Assembly: GCA_023213395.1 (NCBI GenBank)
Contig: CM041465.1
Coordinates: forward strand, 245,155,741 to 245,219,740
Direction: 5' to 3'
From: Cycas panzhihuaensis
Lineage: Eukaryota; Cycadophyta
DNA: 64,000 nucleotides
Part shown: in pieces, positions 1 to 10,165 of the stretch
Numbering within the stretch: position 1 is the stretch's first letter
Layout: every line of letters starts with the position of its first letter
Translations under genes and position numbers: made by a program
The notes under the pieces: model-generated
What the model was told of the DNA's origin: nothing
What the model saw: the letters and a program-made list of their open reading frames with translations, nothing else
Database searches by the model: none

Positions 1-1035
1 CCATTTTCAAATATACACATATTTTATATATCTGCTCAATATATTCATTTGAAAAAATTTTCAAATACAAATATATAAGCGTTTTTTTATGATATATTAT
101 CTTCGAAATATTTAAAAATTTATTAATAGTGTGACTCTATTATATGAGTATATTGTTCCATTAAGTTGTTTTACTGTTATTATTTGAAGAAATTTCTGTA
201 AAATCTCTGTGCATATACAAATAATTACCTTTTTTCAATTGATTTTAAAATAGATTTGTCCATATTCATATTCAAAACAAATTGAAGAATTTGCTAAAAT
301 TATAAATTAGCACAATCTTCAATTTTTTGTAAGAATACCACATAGAATCTTCCCAGTGACTGGGTGAGTTACTCAGATAAAACCCTCTATCATACAGATT
401 TTTTGTCATGCATTGAACCTAATCCCAATCTGCAGTATCCCATAGCAAAAGCACTTCAATCTCTTTGAATGCCCATTTCTGTTTCAGTACATTTAAAAAT
501 CCCAAGATACAAATATATATTCCTTTTCAACAAAAACCAACATTTTTTTGTACAAATATATGATTTTTTGAATTTTTTCTTCATTTTGTATCAAGACAGG
601 CACAGTGTGCTTTCTTGTTTTAGTAGTTGATTTGGATTCAACTTTACAGTCGATCTCTCTTTTATCTAAATTCTATATGGTAAATATTCAAGTGACTGCA
701 TATGAAAGTGCATGATCAAAGAAGGAACCTGTCTTGAGGATCAAAGTTTTTCTTTCTATAGAACTTGAGATCCTCATAAAAGACCTCCCTGGTTTATTTT
801 TTTGTTGTTACAGTTTTTACATATAGCACGAGAAGCCCATCAACAGAAATAACCTAACCAGTAATATACAAAGCTACACATAAACATATTTGCTGAAAAA
901 GCGGATAAGAGTCTCAACTAAGTTGAACAGAAAATTCACTCAACATAGTAGACATCCATTATTGTAACTAAGTTGAACAGAAAATCCACTCAACACAGTA
1001 GACATTCATTATTGTTGCTCCCTTTCATTCTGTTG
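1..1035. other. AT-rich sequence without a recognised gene
   Basis: No open frame of useful length or recognisable motif was found. From about 905 to 1020 a short phrase (ACTAAGTTGAACAGAAAAT) occurs twice in near-identical form about 53 bp apart, a local tandem duplication. The stretch lies 3' of the minus-strand fragment at 1036-1359 and could hold decayed exons of it, but I cannot show that. Confidence 0.4.
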
Positions 1036-1359
1036 CTACGACTGTTTCCACCATTGTAAAGCGGCATCTACACTTGTGCTTTCTATTGATATTATTTGAG
1101 TGATCTCTTCAAAACAAAGATTGTGACCGTTGAAGCTCCCGAGTGATGTTTTGTTAGCATGATGTTGTTCCTCACTTGATCTCCACTCTAAGACAAATCC
1201 CAGCCCTTTGCAACATAACCCAAATAGCTTCCCAAGCTCATCAAAGCCCGTGTGGGTGAGCGCCTTGAGGATTTCCATATTGGTATCATAGATTTTAACT
1301 GCTCCAGCCTTCAGTCTCTGAACCAGATGGATTATCCTCTTCAGGAACAGATCGATCAT
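1036..1359 (-). pseudogene. Possible glycoside hydrolase family 17-like fragment
   Basis: This 107-codon minus-strand frame is not confidently identified. Near residues 17-40 it reads AGAVKIYDTNMEILKALTHTG, which resembles the conserved GH17 (beta-1,3-glucanase) pattern of a Val-Lys/Arg-Ile/Leu-Tyr-Asp core followed by Val/Ile-Leu-x-Ala-Leu and Thr-Gly. After that point the expected Val-Gly-Val-Pro-Asn stretch is missing and the similarity ends, which would suggest a frameshift or a chance match. Base composition is less AT-biased than the surroundings, which favours former coding sequence. No signal peptide, full domain or neighbouring exon is visible. Seen: an open frame with one matching motif. 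Inferred: family membership, weakly. It could equally be an unknown small exon. Confidence 0.3.
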
Positions 1360-3599
1360 TATTTCTCTTTGCCGCAGAAGGGCCTTGTCTCCTTACCGCC
1401 TTGAACCCTCAGTTTTTAGTGAAAGAAAACAATACATGTGATTTAACAGACCCTGCATACCTTCTGTGATTCGTTGCCTATTCGATTGGCGCGCAGGTAG
1501 GCACATTTCTCTGTAATTAATAACAGCACCATCTTATTAATAACAGCGCTTAATATTGGATACATTCTCAGCGCTAGACCGTGCCCGTTGCCTGTTCAAT
1601 TACATGCACATTGGCCCTCTAATTACGCGTGCAGCTAGCTCGGCATTATAGATTGCGTTCAGCAGCACCTCCTTCACCGGTCTGATCGCGCAGCTATCAC
1701 GTTGTTGGCGTCTCCTCCTTTGTGGCATCTCTGTTTTGGCATTTCTGGCACCGTACAGTTGGTCTGATCGCTCACACTATTGGCGTCTTCATCCCTTTGG
1801 CAGCTGGCAGCATTAATAGCATCTTTATTGGATCTGGAAAGGCGTCCCTCTTAATGTGTGTTGCGTTCAGCATCGTGCAGCCCTTTTACGCATATTGCAC
1901 GCCAACGGATAGCCATTAATATTTGTTAGGCTCTGGCGTTTGAGCGTTTCAACCTTTTATATTATATATATATTATATCGGCAGACGGCATACCCATTAA
2001 TATTTGTTTTGTTGTTGTTTAATATTTGTTTTGACAGCGGCGTTTGCCGTTTATAGCTATCATAGCCATTAATACAGCCGACATTTGTTTGTTATTTTTT
2101 GTTGTTTTGACAGCTGCGGCAGCGTATTGGTGGCTATTGCATTTTTTTTGAAATCTTTTTATGGTTTTATTTTTATAAAGTTAAAAATTTAATTATATTT
2201 TATAAATTTTTGAATCCACGTTTAAAATAACCCTAGCCCCCTCTAAATCTCAGCCCCTGGTCTCATTTCACCATCACGTGACTGCTAGTCACTTCCAAAA
2301 GAGGTTTTTCATGTTTTATAAACGTTTTCATTTTTATTTATTTTTTATTTTTTATTTTTTATAGGGTTATTGGTGTTTTTTTGCCATAACTCTTCACTAA
2401 AGCATCGGTTTCAGATGAAACCACCTCCATTAGATCAAAAATTTTCTGTACACCAATTTTGACTAGTCATATGACCAATTTGGTGCCGATTTGACCCTGT
2501 TTCGTCTATTTTAACGTTAGACATTCAAAATTTCAGCCTTTTTCACACTTTTAACAAAATCACTTTTAAAACTGGCTGTAATTTATTACTGGTAAATTAT
2601 TTTTCACCTAAATTTCTTCTATAGCAATCTACGTTCTACAAACTTCAATACCCACTTCTTATTTTAATTTTTTGAATTCATTTTCATTAGTATTTTAATC
2701 GCTAAAAGTGAGAATTTAGTTGCTTTTAGCATGTTTCTTAATATTTTACATAAAGACACTTGTTACCATTTTTGCTATAACTTTTCTACTCTATATTAGA
2801 TTTTAATTCTATTAGGTTCGTTGGGAAGTTGACGTATTTCTCTTCGATTTGACATAATTTTTTATACATTTTGACATATTTTTACTGATTTTCAAATCAT
2901 TCAAACTAGAGGTACTTTATTGCCTCAAATATGCTATTTTTACACATTTTTTAATATATTTTTTCAAAAATTTTCAATTGAAAGTACATTAAATAATTTT
3001 ATAAACAATATTTGATTGCCTTACAACATTCTATAAGTATTTTGTTAGCATTTTGACCCCCTGCTCCTGTTTAGCCTCAAAACAAGGCCTATACCTTTGA
3101 TTCACTAAAACTTGATTTCTAAGAACCTGTTTTCATAACGGTCAGTTCCATTGGATTCACATTTTGTTTATATTTATACTCATAAAGTTTTATATCATTC
3201 TAATATCATTTAATATACTTTTGAATCCCTCAAACCTAAGGTTATCATTCAAACCTTCTTTTAAGGAGCATATTAATTTTTTATTAAAAATTTCTTTATA
3301 TTATTATTTTTTCAAAGTAAAAAATACTTTTATATATTTTATTTTTAGCATTTTACATTATTATCAAGGCAAAAGATCTTTATATATGCTCTTATATTCA
3401 CTTTATCTCAAAGTTTATTTGAAAGGCGTACCTATATTGAAAAGTTTTTTTATCAGTTTTAGAAAAAAAGATTATTTCCTTATTGTGCCTAGTTGATTGA
3501 CTTTCTAAAGGGCATTTGAAATCATATATATTCATTGATTTATTGATATTTTAACTTGTTAAAGCATATTCATTCTACATACTAAAGTTGTTTAATAAA
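1360..3599. other. Non-coding region with degenerate short repeats
   Basis: No gene is supported. The phrase CATTAATATTTGTT recurs in degenerate form at about 1914, 1994 and 2020, with a weaker copy near 2068 (CATTAATACAGCCGACATTTG), interleaved with GC-richer words such as GACAGCGGCG. From about 2220 the sequence becomes AT-rich and runs without a break into the Copia gag at 3600, so part of it may be that element's leader or 5' LTR. I could not find a 5' LTR matching the LTR that starts at 4357. Confidence 0.4.
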
Positions 3600-4328
3600 A
3601 TGATTCAATTCCTCATTTTCGATGGCCATAACTTTTCACTATGGTATGACACCATGTAAACTTACTTTATTGAACATGATCTTTTAAAGTATTTACAACA
3701 TGAATGTGACCTTAGCATTAAAGAAAATTTTAGAAAAGATAATAAAGCATTAGGTTTATTGTTTTGTACTATGAATGATGAAATTTTTTCAAAGGTATGT
3801 GATTTGACAACATCTAAGTCTATTTGGGATTTATTGATTTCCATTTATGGGAGAGATACCCCCAATGTATTTGATGAAATTTTTGATGAGCATGTGAGAC
3901 AGGTAACAGAACAGGTAAATCATGATAATAAAACCAATGAAGATTCAGATCAAATACAGGACCACCTTGTTGCACAAGGATTTGATCCTCCATTTGAGGG
4001 GGAGAATGAAGATGAATCTTATGACATAACGAAGAATGAATTTGATGATATAACAAAGAATGAACCTAATGATATGACAATTGTTCAAAGCATAAAGATT
4101 ACAAAAGTTCAAGGTCAAAGCCTTCTTAATGTTCCAGTTGATAAAGTCAAAATTATAGCTATTCATTTATATTTGAATCAAGTTTCATCTAGTTATAGCT
4201 TTTCTACCTCATTCCATGATAAAGAGACATATGTGACTATAAGGGTGAGAATAGTTGATAAAGATCAAGATCAGAATTTCAAAGTTTTTTTCAAGTACCA
4301 GTTCTATAAGTTCAAGGAAAAGATATAA
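3600..4328 (+). pseudogene. gag: Copia-type retrotransposon gag fragment (internally deleted element)
   Basis: The frame begins MIQFLIFDGHNFSLWYDTM and matches the N-terminus of Copia gag polyproteins (UBN2 type), where a Phe-x-Gly-x-Asn-Phe/Tyr-x-x-Trp motif is followed by a helical region. An in-frame stop follows immediately. The frame then stays open for about 190 codons, including the gag-typical phrase SKSIWDLL. The second half is acidic with short Asp-Ile-Thr-Lys-Asn repeats and is not gag-like. No protease, integrase or RT follows. The frame ends about 17 bases before a polypurine tract and LTR start, so most of pol has been lost. This is best read as a non-autonomous deletion derivative. 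The start is set by the gag motif. Confidence 0.7.
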
Positions 4329-4344
4329 GTGTTCGTGCTGACAT

Positions 4345-4740
4345 TAAGGGGGAGAATGTTAGAGTGTAATGTCATCATTCTATTTTCCATCATTTTGGTG
4401 TTAATGAGAGGCTGTTTTCAAGCCTGTTTTAAAGTTTTGTGGCTATTTGAAGCCTGTTGATACTACTAAGTGGACATTTTCTCTACATGTGGTACCATAA
4501 TAAATTTGCATGCAGGTGACAGTCCACCAAATCCTTTGTGCAGATTTAATTTCTGTCTAATTGCTTCCTTCGCATGTCAGTGAATGAGTCTGCAAGCTGA
4601 TGTGATAGTTGAGAGAGTGCTTCTCGCTATCCGAAAGCTAGAAGAGACTCCATTTTTAAAAGATTTACAGATTTACAGGTTATAAATATGCTCAAAAATT
4701 TTGTATTCAAGGCCTTCAAATCTGGCCTATATTCTTATGT
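4345..4740 (+). mobile_element. Polypurine tract and 3' LTR start of the Copia derivative
   Basis: AAGGGGGAGA at about 4346-4355 is a typical Copia polypurine tract, followed at 4357 by TGTTAGAGTGTAATG, the usual LTR opening (TGTTA...). The LTR body contains TTATAAATATG near 4680, a possible TATA box. The far end is uncertain: I stop at the A-rich stretch near 4740 because no clear terminal CA plus flanking duplication can be picked. No matching 5' LTR was found. Confidence 0.6.
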
Positions 4741-4946
4741 TTTTTTCAAAAAAAGAAAAAAAAAAGGAAAAAATCTACCAAATATGTTGTTGGTGCATAG
4801 CCATTGCCAGATCTAAAAAGAAGAAGACTGATCTGCTCTGACCACTTCATTTTGTTCATCGTGCATTCTGAGTGTCATGGGATCGATCCGAGGGGTTCTG
4901 TTTCCATCAAACCTATGTGGTGGATTTTGATTAGTTCAATGATGTA

Positions 4947-5261
4947 ATGGCCTGGCGTAGTCGGGCTTGGGCTATGTGCTTGGTATTGGTCATACTGAGC
5001 TCGTTGAGTTTGGGTGAAGCAACTTATCAATTCAGAGTTGGGGAAAAGGCAACGGATGAAATGGAACCCTTTATGCCCTGCTTATTTTACGGTGTTAATG
5101 TGGGCTTTAATCCCTCGATCACATCCTTTCTGAAATTGGACCCACTTCGTCACATGATTTTTCCGATCGTTTCCTTCATGATCGTAGTCGAATGGGTTAT
5201 TTTGCGTTCATCAATATGTATTTTGCATTGTTGTAGGGTATATGTAGATCACCTATTTTGA
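4947..5261 (+). CDS. Unidentified frame with a predicted signal peptide
   Basis: A 104-codon frame starts with a textbook secretory signal: MAWRSRAWAM, then a Leu/Val-rich core (CLVLVILSSLSL) and a small-residue cleavage context (GEA). The downstream part is not recognised. A second hydrophobic stretch lies near residues 70-90. The frame may be a first exon or a decayed gene piece, and the region is less AT-rich than its surroundings, as expected of former genic DNA. It sits about 300 bp upstream of the NLR fragment, on the same strand, but shares no domain with it. Function unknown, and expression is not implied. Confidence 0.3.
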   Translation: MAWRSRAWAMCLVLVILSSLSLGEATYQFRVGEKATDEMEPFMPCLFYGVNVGFNPSITSFLKLDPLRHMIFPIVSFMIVVEWVILRSSICILHCCRVYVDHLF

Positions 5262-5559
5262 GGGATTATCCGTGGACTATGTAACATCATTCCATGGTAG
5301 ATGATGATGAGCACAAGCGATATATCAATCACAAGTAATTCTTCATCAAAGACTTCATCGAATGTCAATAAGATCACTCAAATGGCAAACTTTTCTCATA
5401 ACAACCGTGGGCGATGGTGTATGAATGACGACATCTGTGATAACTCATTATGTTCCACCACAAACTTAGATTTACAATTTAATGTGGATGCCTTTGATCT
5501 GCAATGATGTATTCATAGGTGCGACTCTCCTTCAGCTGAACTTTCACCATGAATCGGTT

Positions 5560-6060
5560 CGAAAAAGTTGCTATTAGAGGTTGGAACAGAACCGGTTGGA
5601 TTGGACAAACAAAGACAGCAGGGTGAGAATGTGACGTGAAGATTGTTGGATCAGAAGGATGTGGCAAGACGAGTTTGGCCACAGCATGTTATAATTGCAA
5701 ACGATCATCGTTCAATGGATCGCGTATTCTGTTTGATGTGCGAGATGCGTCAACCGAGGGTACGTTGCATAACTTGCATAGTAAACACTTGAAAGACTTA
5801 CTGCATGTTAATGACTGTAAACTTATCAGAAATAGGCTGCAGTCTTCGACTCCTCCTGTTATCGTTGTGTTAGATGCCGTCAAATATCAGAGCCAAATAG
5901 AAGCTCTATTAGTTTGTGATACCCCGGGTTTGGGTAGTCTAGTAGTCTGATCCTCATGCAGAACAAATACAAAGGCTGCAGCGTGTCCTAAAATTATTAG
6001 TACTGGAAATGCTTAGAGGCGTCGAGAATGTTTTGGCATTCTTATCATGTTGATGGCAGG
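5560..6060 (+). pseudogene. NB-ARC (NLR disease-resistance) gene fragment
   Basis: Three blocks of a plant NB-ARC domain are visible, in three frames. At 5595 a frame reads VGLDKQRQQ, the pre-P-loop linker typical of NLRs. After a frameshift, from 5636, it reads VKIVGSEGCGKTSLA, a P-loop (GxxGxGKT/S), and some 65 residues later VIVVLDAVKYQSQIEALL, a kinase-2 motif in which the usual Asp-Asp-Val is Asp-Ala-Val. At 6001-6060 another frame reads LEASRMFWHSYHVD, resembling the RNBS-C block. No intact TIR, coiled coil or LRR was found. NLRs are cytoplasmic ATP-dependent immune receptors; this copy cannot encode one because of the frameshifts, truncation and the changed Walker B Asp. The GTG at 5636 is a frame boundary, not a credible start. 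Confidence 0.75.
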
Positions 6061-6964
6061 TTGTCTATGCATTCCTCTCAGCATTTACTATTAATTAGGT
6101 TGTCTGCCCATTCTTCTTCAAATCCACGCCATCCCCGCAGACTATCCGCGGTATTAACCTTGGCTTTGGACCATTAACCTTGAATGATGCATGAAATCTC
6201 ATCGGCGGCGCCTCTTGATACCTTGCAGCTCCTCATACAATGGCGCTCGACCCTCTGTTCACAGCGGTGACCTACAAACACTCAATGGCGGCCTTCTTCA
6301 TCCTCGCAGACTTGCATATTCATGGCCGTGCCCCCCCTCTCAATGGGATATATCTTATTGCAAACCCTATTTAGGGTTAACACTATAGCTTTTTTTCGCG
6401 TATATTATGTTAGCGAATTTTGTTAAAAGGGGTTAAGTTTTTTTTTTTTCGATTTGGAAAAATAACCTTAATTATATTGGATATTGGTTTCGGATCCGTG
6501 CAACCCCTCATCACTTTAGCCCCGGTCACATGGTGGGCTTATATGACCGACTGCCAGCTCATGAAGGGGGCTAGTCCCCATTTCATCCTTTTTTAGCATT
6601 ACTAAGGAGTACCTGTCACATTTTTTACTGTATCTTGAGATTGGGAGGTCCGATTTCAGTTCTGTTTATTGCGTTGGATCCGTAACAGAGAGACCTTTCA
6701 TTTGACACATTTTGGAGATGTTTTCATGGAGATTTTTAAGTTCAAAGTCATAAGTTCCTATTTGTCTTCATTTTTTTCTCAATTTCTTCAGGCACATATT
6801 GCATTTTCAAGGCTTCTTGATGTAAGGTACCCTGAATAGGGGGGATGACATGTACTATGGATTTCTTTTTAGCTCTTGAAGAACCCATTATGATCATATT
6901 GTACTTCATTTATGAGAGAGAGTCACATGTGCTACACAAGTCACATATTATTTTTCAGTCATGT
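6061..6964. other. No recognised gene
   Basis: The GC-richer first part (to about 6390) has a short frame at 6191-6388 with no recognisable motif. The remainder is AT-rich, with a T/A-rich run near 6437-6470. Nothing functional can be assigned. Confidence 0.4.
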
Positions 6965-7096
6965 AAAAATTTCTAATGCTGGTTATTTTTGTCCATGGTG
7001 GCAAGTTGTTAGCCTAATGAGGCACCATATAAAAATTTCTAGTGCTAGTTATTTTTGCCCATGGTGGCAAGTTGTTAGCCCAATGAGGCATCCTTT
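6965..7096. repeat. 66-bp tandem duplication
   Basis: The block starting AAAAATTTCTAATGCTGG at 6965 is repeated at 7031 (AAAAATTTCTAGTGCTAG), a spacing of 66 bp. Both copies contain CCATGGTGGCAAGTTGTTAG, with a few substitutions between them, so the duplication is old but recognisable. No coding function is apparent. Confidence 0.85.
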
Positions 7097-7204
7097 TAGC
7101 CCATGTGACATGTTTGAGGCCATAGTGCCATTATATTTCTAGCCATTAGATGCCAAAGAAGTGCTAGTCCTATTGAGCAAGAGGTAGGACACACTTTTAG
7201 AAGC

Positions 7205-7735
7205 TACTCTTGCCTGCCATGTGCTTTATACATATATATTTTCCTACTTGCACTCCCATATGAGCAAGGGGTGGGACCTTATACAAGTACTCTTTCCAGC
7301 TCTTGATTGCTCCACGTATACAAAGGGAGTTCCTACCCAACTGGCGGTTGCAGCGGCTGATAACCCATGCATTCCGGTAGATGGACTCCACTTCACATGG
7401 ACTTCAGCAGCTTTCTTATTCAGTGCAGTAGCATTTATGATCCAGCAGACTTTTTGGAGACTCTTGCCATGTGCCATATGTTTCTTATATATATTTTTTC
7501 CTACTTGCACTCCCATATGAGCAAGGGGTGGGACCTTATACAGCTACTCTTGCCAGCTCCTGATCGATCCACATATACAGAGGGAGTTCGTACCCAACTG
7601 GTAGTTGTAGCGGCTGATAACCCATGCATTCTGGTAGATGGACTCTACTTCATATGGACTTCAGCAACTTTCTTATTCAGTGCAGCAGCGGTTATGATCC
7701 AGCAGCCTTTTGAAGACTTGAGCTTATCATTGAAG
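7205..7735. repeat. Tandem duplication with about 257-bp period
   Basis: Two head-to-tail copies start near 7207 and 7462. Each contains CCTACTTGCACTCCCATATG (7243 and 7500, giving the 257-bp period), GAGCAAGGGGTGGGACCTTA, and CGGCTGATAACCCATGCATT. Substitutions and small indels separate the copies. Because 257 is not a multiple of 3, the open frames that cover both copies are in different phases, which argues against a conserved repeated protein domain. The array ends about 30 bp before the polypurine tract at 7762, so it is probably the 3' internal region of an LTR element. Confidence 0.85.
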
Positions 7736-7761
7736 TGATGACATTTATGTAATTGACTATT

Positions 7762-7970
7762 ACAGGGGGGAATGTTGGGTGTAATACTCAATTCCATTAG
7801 CCCTATGTAAACTCTCTCTATCTTTTATATTCTATATTAGAGTTGTGGGCCACCTTGATATGTGTGCCACCTCTAAATAGTCCAATGGGGTTCTCTCTCT
7901 AGTGGTGAGGTTGTACTATAAGTATGTACTCTTATTTGTTCATAATTGAGTTTTGGCCAATTCTCCAACA
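7762..7970 (+). mobile_element. Polypurine tract and about 198-bp LTR
   Basis: ACAGGGGGGAA (7762-7772) precedes TGTTGGGTGTAATACTC at 7773, and the unit ends ...TTCTCCAACA at 7970, giving canonical TG...CA ends. TGGTGTCTATTCTGTGC follows directly and weakly resembles a tRNA-Met primer site (consensus TGGTATCAGAGC). A polypurine tract on one side and a primer-like site on the other could mean a head-to-tail element pair or a chance match. No pol lies upstream in this orientation. Confidence 0.6.
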
Positions 7971-8029
7971 TGGTGTCTATTCTGTGCATACTTCATCTTT
8001 TTGTTGCTCACCATTAGGGTTTGATATGC

Positions 8030-8350
8030 TTGTTACATTACTAATCCTAACACTATTAGGAGGTTAAGAGATAAGGTTAATTATGGAAATTTGTGCATGA
8101 GTTGATAAGCTAGCCAATGGTATGCAAAGTTGTTATGCTGTCTAATAGAATGTAAGGCTGCTTAGGCCACCAATAGGATTGTATATGAAAGACCCTCTTT
8201 TATCTATATAAGAGTTATAGATTGTAAATAATGGTTATCGTGATATAACGTTTTATAAAGATTATGCTACAATACTCTCTATTTTGGTGATCATTTGGCG
8301 CTCTTATGTTCTTATAAGATTCTTTATTAATTTGTTTACGCTATTGGACA
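8030..8350 (+). mobile_element. LTR-like remnant related to the 35-41 kb Gypsy family
   Basis: The stretch begins TGTTACATTACTAATCC. It contains GGCCACCAATAGGAT and then CTATATAAGAG, in the same order as the LTR of the element at 35121-41698 (GGCCACCAATAGGATCATA then CTATTTAAGAG). Overall identity outside this core is low. I read it as a solo LTR or LTR fragment of a related family. The right end, near ...CTATTGGACA, is a guess. Confidence 0.45.
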
Positions 8351-8359
8351 GAACAAAGT

Positions 8360-9960
8360 GGTTGCGATTATCATTTTTTTGCTATCTCAAGAAGCACTTA
8401 TAAGAAGATATATCCTAATATAGGACAAGGTGACATATGGCTACTTTTTACAACTCTAAGAAATAGAGGTAGAACCTAGGTAAAGTAATAGGCTAAGGTT
8501 GATCTATGGTTTTCACATCAACTAGCCTAATTAGCATCTACGTAACTTAACAAAGAAGGATTATCTACCTAGTACTAATTAAGTCTAAACTAAAGTAAAC
8601 CCTAAAGATATCTCAAGATTTACATAGTTGTCTTCTAGTGTGAAATCATAGGTTGTGTCATGAACCTATAATAAATCCTAATAACATATGAAATATCTAG
8701 TCAAGTATGTATGAAGTAGATTAACTTCTCATAAATTACCTATACTGGGATTGACTAGTTTACCATGCTCATCAACATTTAACTTAAGTCTAATCCCTAT
8801 AGGGGTTGGCGATGGCTTATATTCCTCCATTATAAACTTTTGAAGGGTCTCCCTTGTATATTTAGACTATAAGGAAGATGCAGTCTATTTGTGAGACTTC
8901 TATGCAAGGAAAATAGTGGAGTAACCCAAGGAAAGTCATCTCAAATCTGTTATTTGGTTCCCCTTTAATATATAAAATCCACTATATGTCATACTAGTTA
9001 TGAATAAGTCATTAACATATAACACAATCAAAGTGATCAAGTTATCTTGGATTTTGATGTACAAATTAAGATTTAAGGATAAACATACAAGTCTATATTT
9101 TCAAAAATATTCATCTATCTTCATGTAGTAAGCATGAGGTGATTGCTTAAGACCATAAAGAGTGTTTTTCAGCTTGCATATTGATGTTCTATTCCAAGAA
9201 TAACATAGTTGGGAGGTTGATTCAGGTACACTTCCTCCTATATGTCACCATTCAAAAAGGCACTTTTCACATCCATCTAAAAGACATGCTAATTAAACTA
9301 AGTTGTCAATGCTAAAATAAGCCTCATAGTGGTCATGCTAATAATAAAGACATATGTATCATCATAATCGATGCCCTTAATCTATTTGAAACCTTTGACA
9401 ACCAATCGTGCTTTGGAGTGTTGAATAGAGATATTTGCATGACATTTTATTTTATAAATCCAATGCTAATCAATTACTTTCTTTCTATTTAGTAGCTCAA
9501 CTAGCTTCCAAGTGTTGTTTTGCAAAATATAATCTATTTCCTAATTTATAGTTGCTTGTCACTTTTGGCTTATAATGACCTTTTTAAAAGTGTTGGGTTT
9601 AGGAGCTGATAATACTTCTACTATTAAGTCAAAGTTGGTGGATGACTTATACTTAGATTACCTCTTAGCTCATTATGGAGGTGATGGATCAGAAGAGATC
9701 ATCTGCATGCACCATTTAGGAAGTTACTTTGAAGTGACCTCTACTTGAGCATCTTCTAAAGGAATTTTAGAAGTGGAAGTGGAAGTAGAGGTAGGAGGTA
9801 TAAATGAAGTACCAAAAGTATATGATAAAGATAAAGGCAATTAAACTATAGGAACATTCTATATAGTAGGAGGTGGAATAAGAGTTGCTCAAGGTTATTC
9901 ATCAAAAAATGAAAGTTATAGTACATCTAGGTCCCAATTCTCTTTTTAAAAAATTACATC
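8360..9960 (-). pseudogene. pol: Copia reverse transcriptase-RNase H remnant
   Basis: Read on the minus strand, the segment carries Copia pol in order. First comes the start of RT (NNTWKLVEL-type linker, CKWVYKIK, RLVVKGFKQ), then DVKSAFLNGD, then YGLKQSPHAYY, then LYVNDL, where the catalytic Tyr-Val-Asp-Asp has become Tyr-Val-Asn-Asp. It ends in RNase H phrases (SKSCKK, PYVTLSY) near 8400. Many in-frame stops and several frame changes interrupt it. The 3' side abuts the LTR-like piece at 8030-8350. The 5' side (higher coordinates) ends at the palindrome at 9966-10165, where integrase sequence should begin. Inactive remnant; family assignment is strong. Confidence 0.8.
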
Positions 9961-9965
9961 CTAAC

Positions 9966-10165
<200 letters not shown>

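Noticed and set aside
1722-1919. A 65-codon hydrophobic frame
   Set aside because: No motif, no plausible gene context, and the surrounding DNA shows degenerate short repeats instead.
3164-3496. A 110-codon Phe/Ile/Leu/Tyr-rich frame resembling a membrane protein
   Set aside because: The composition is that expected of translated AT-rich DNA, and there is no start context or conserved motif.
6191-6388. A 65-codon frame in GC-richer DNA after the NLR fragment
   Set aside because: Its sequence matches no NLR block and has no recognisable domain; it is too short to claim.
7221-7738. Overlapping frames across the 257-bp duplication as a repeated protein
   Set aside because: The period is not a multiple of three, so the two copies are read in different phases; no domain is recognisable.
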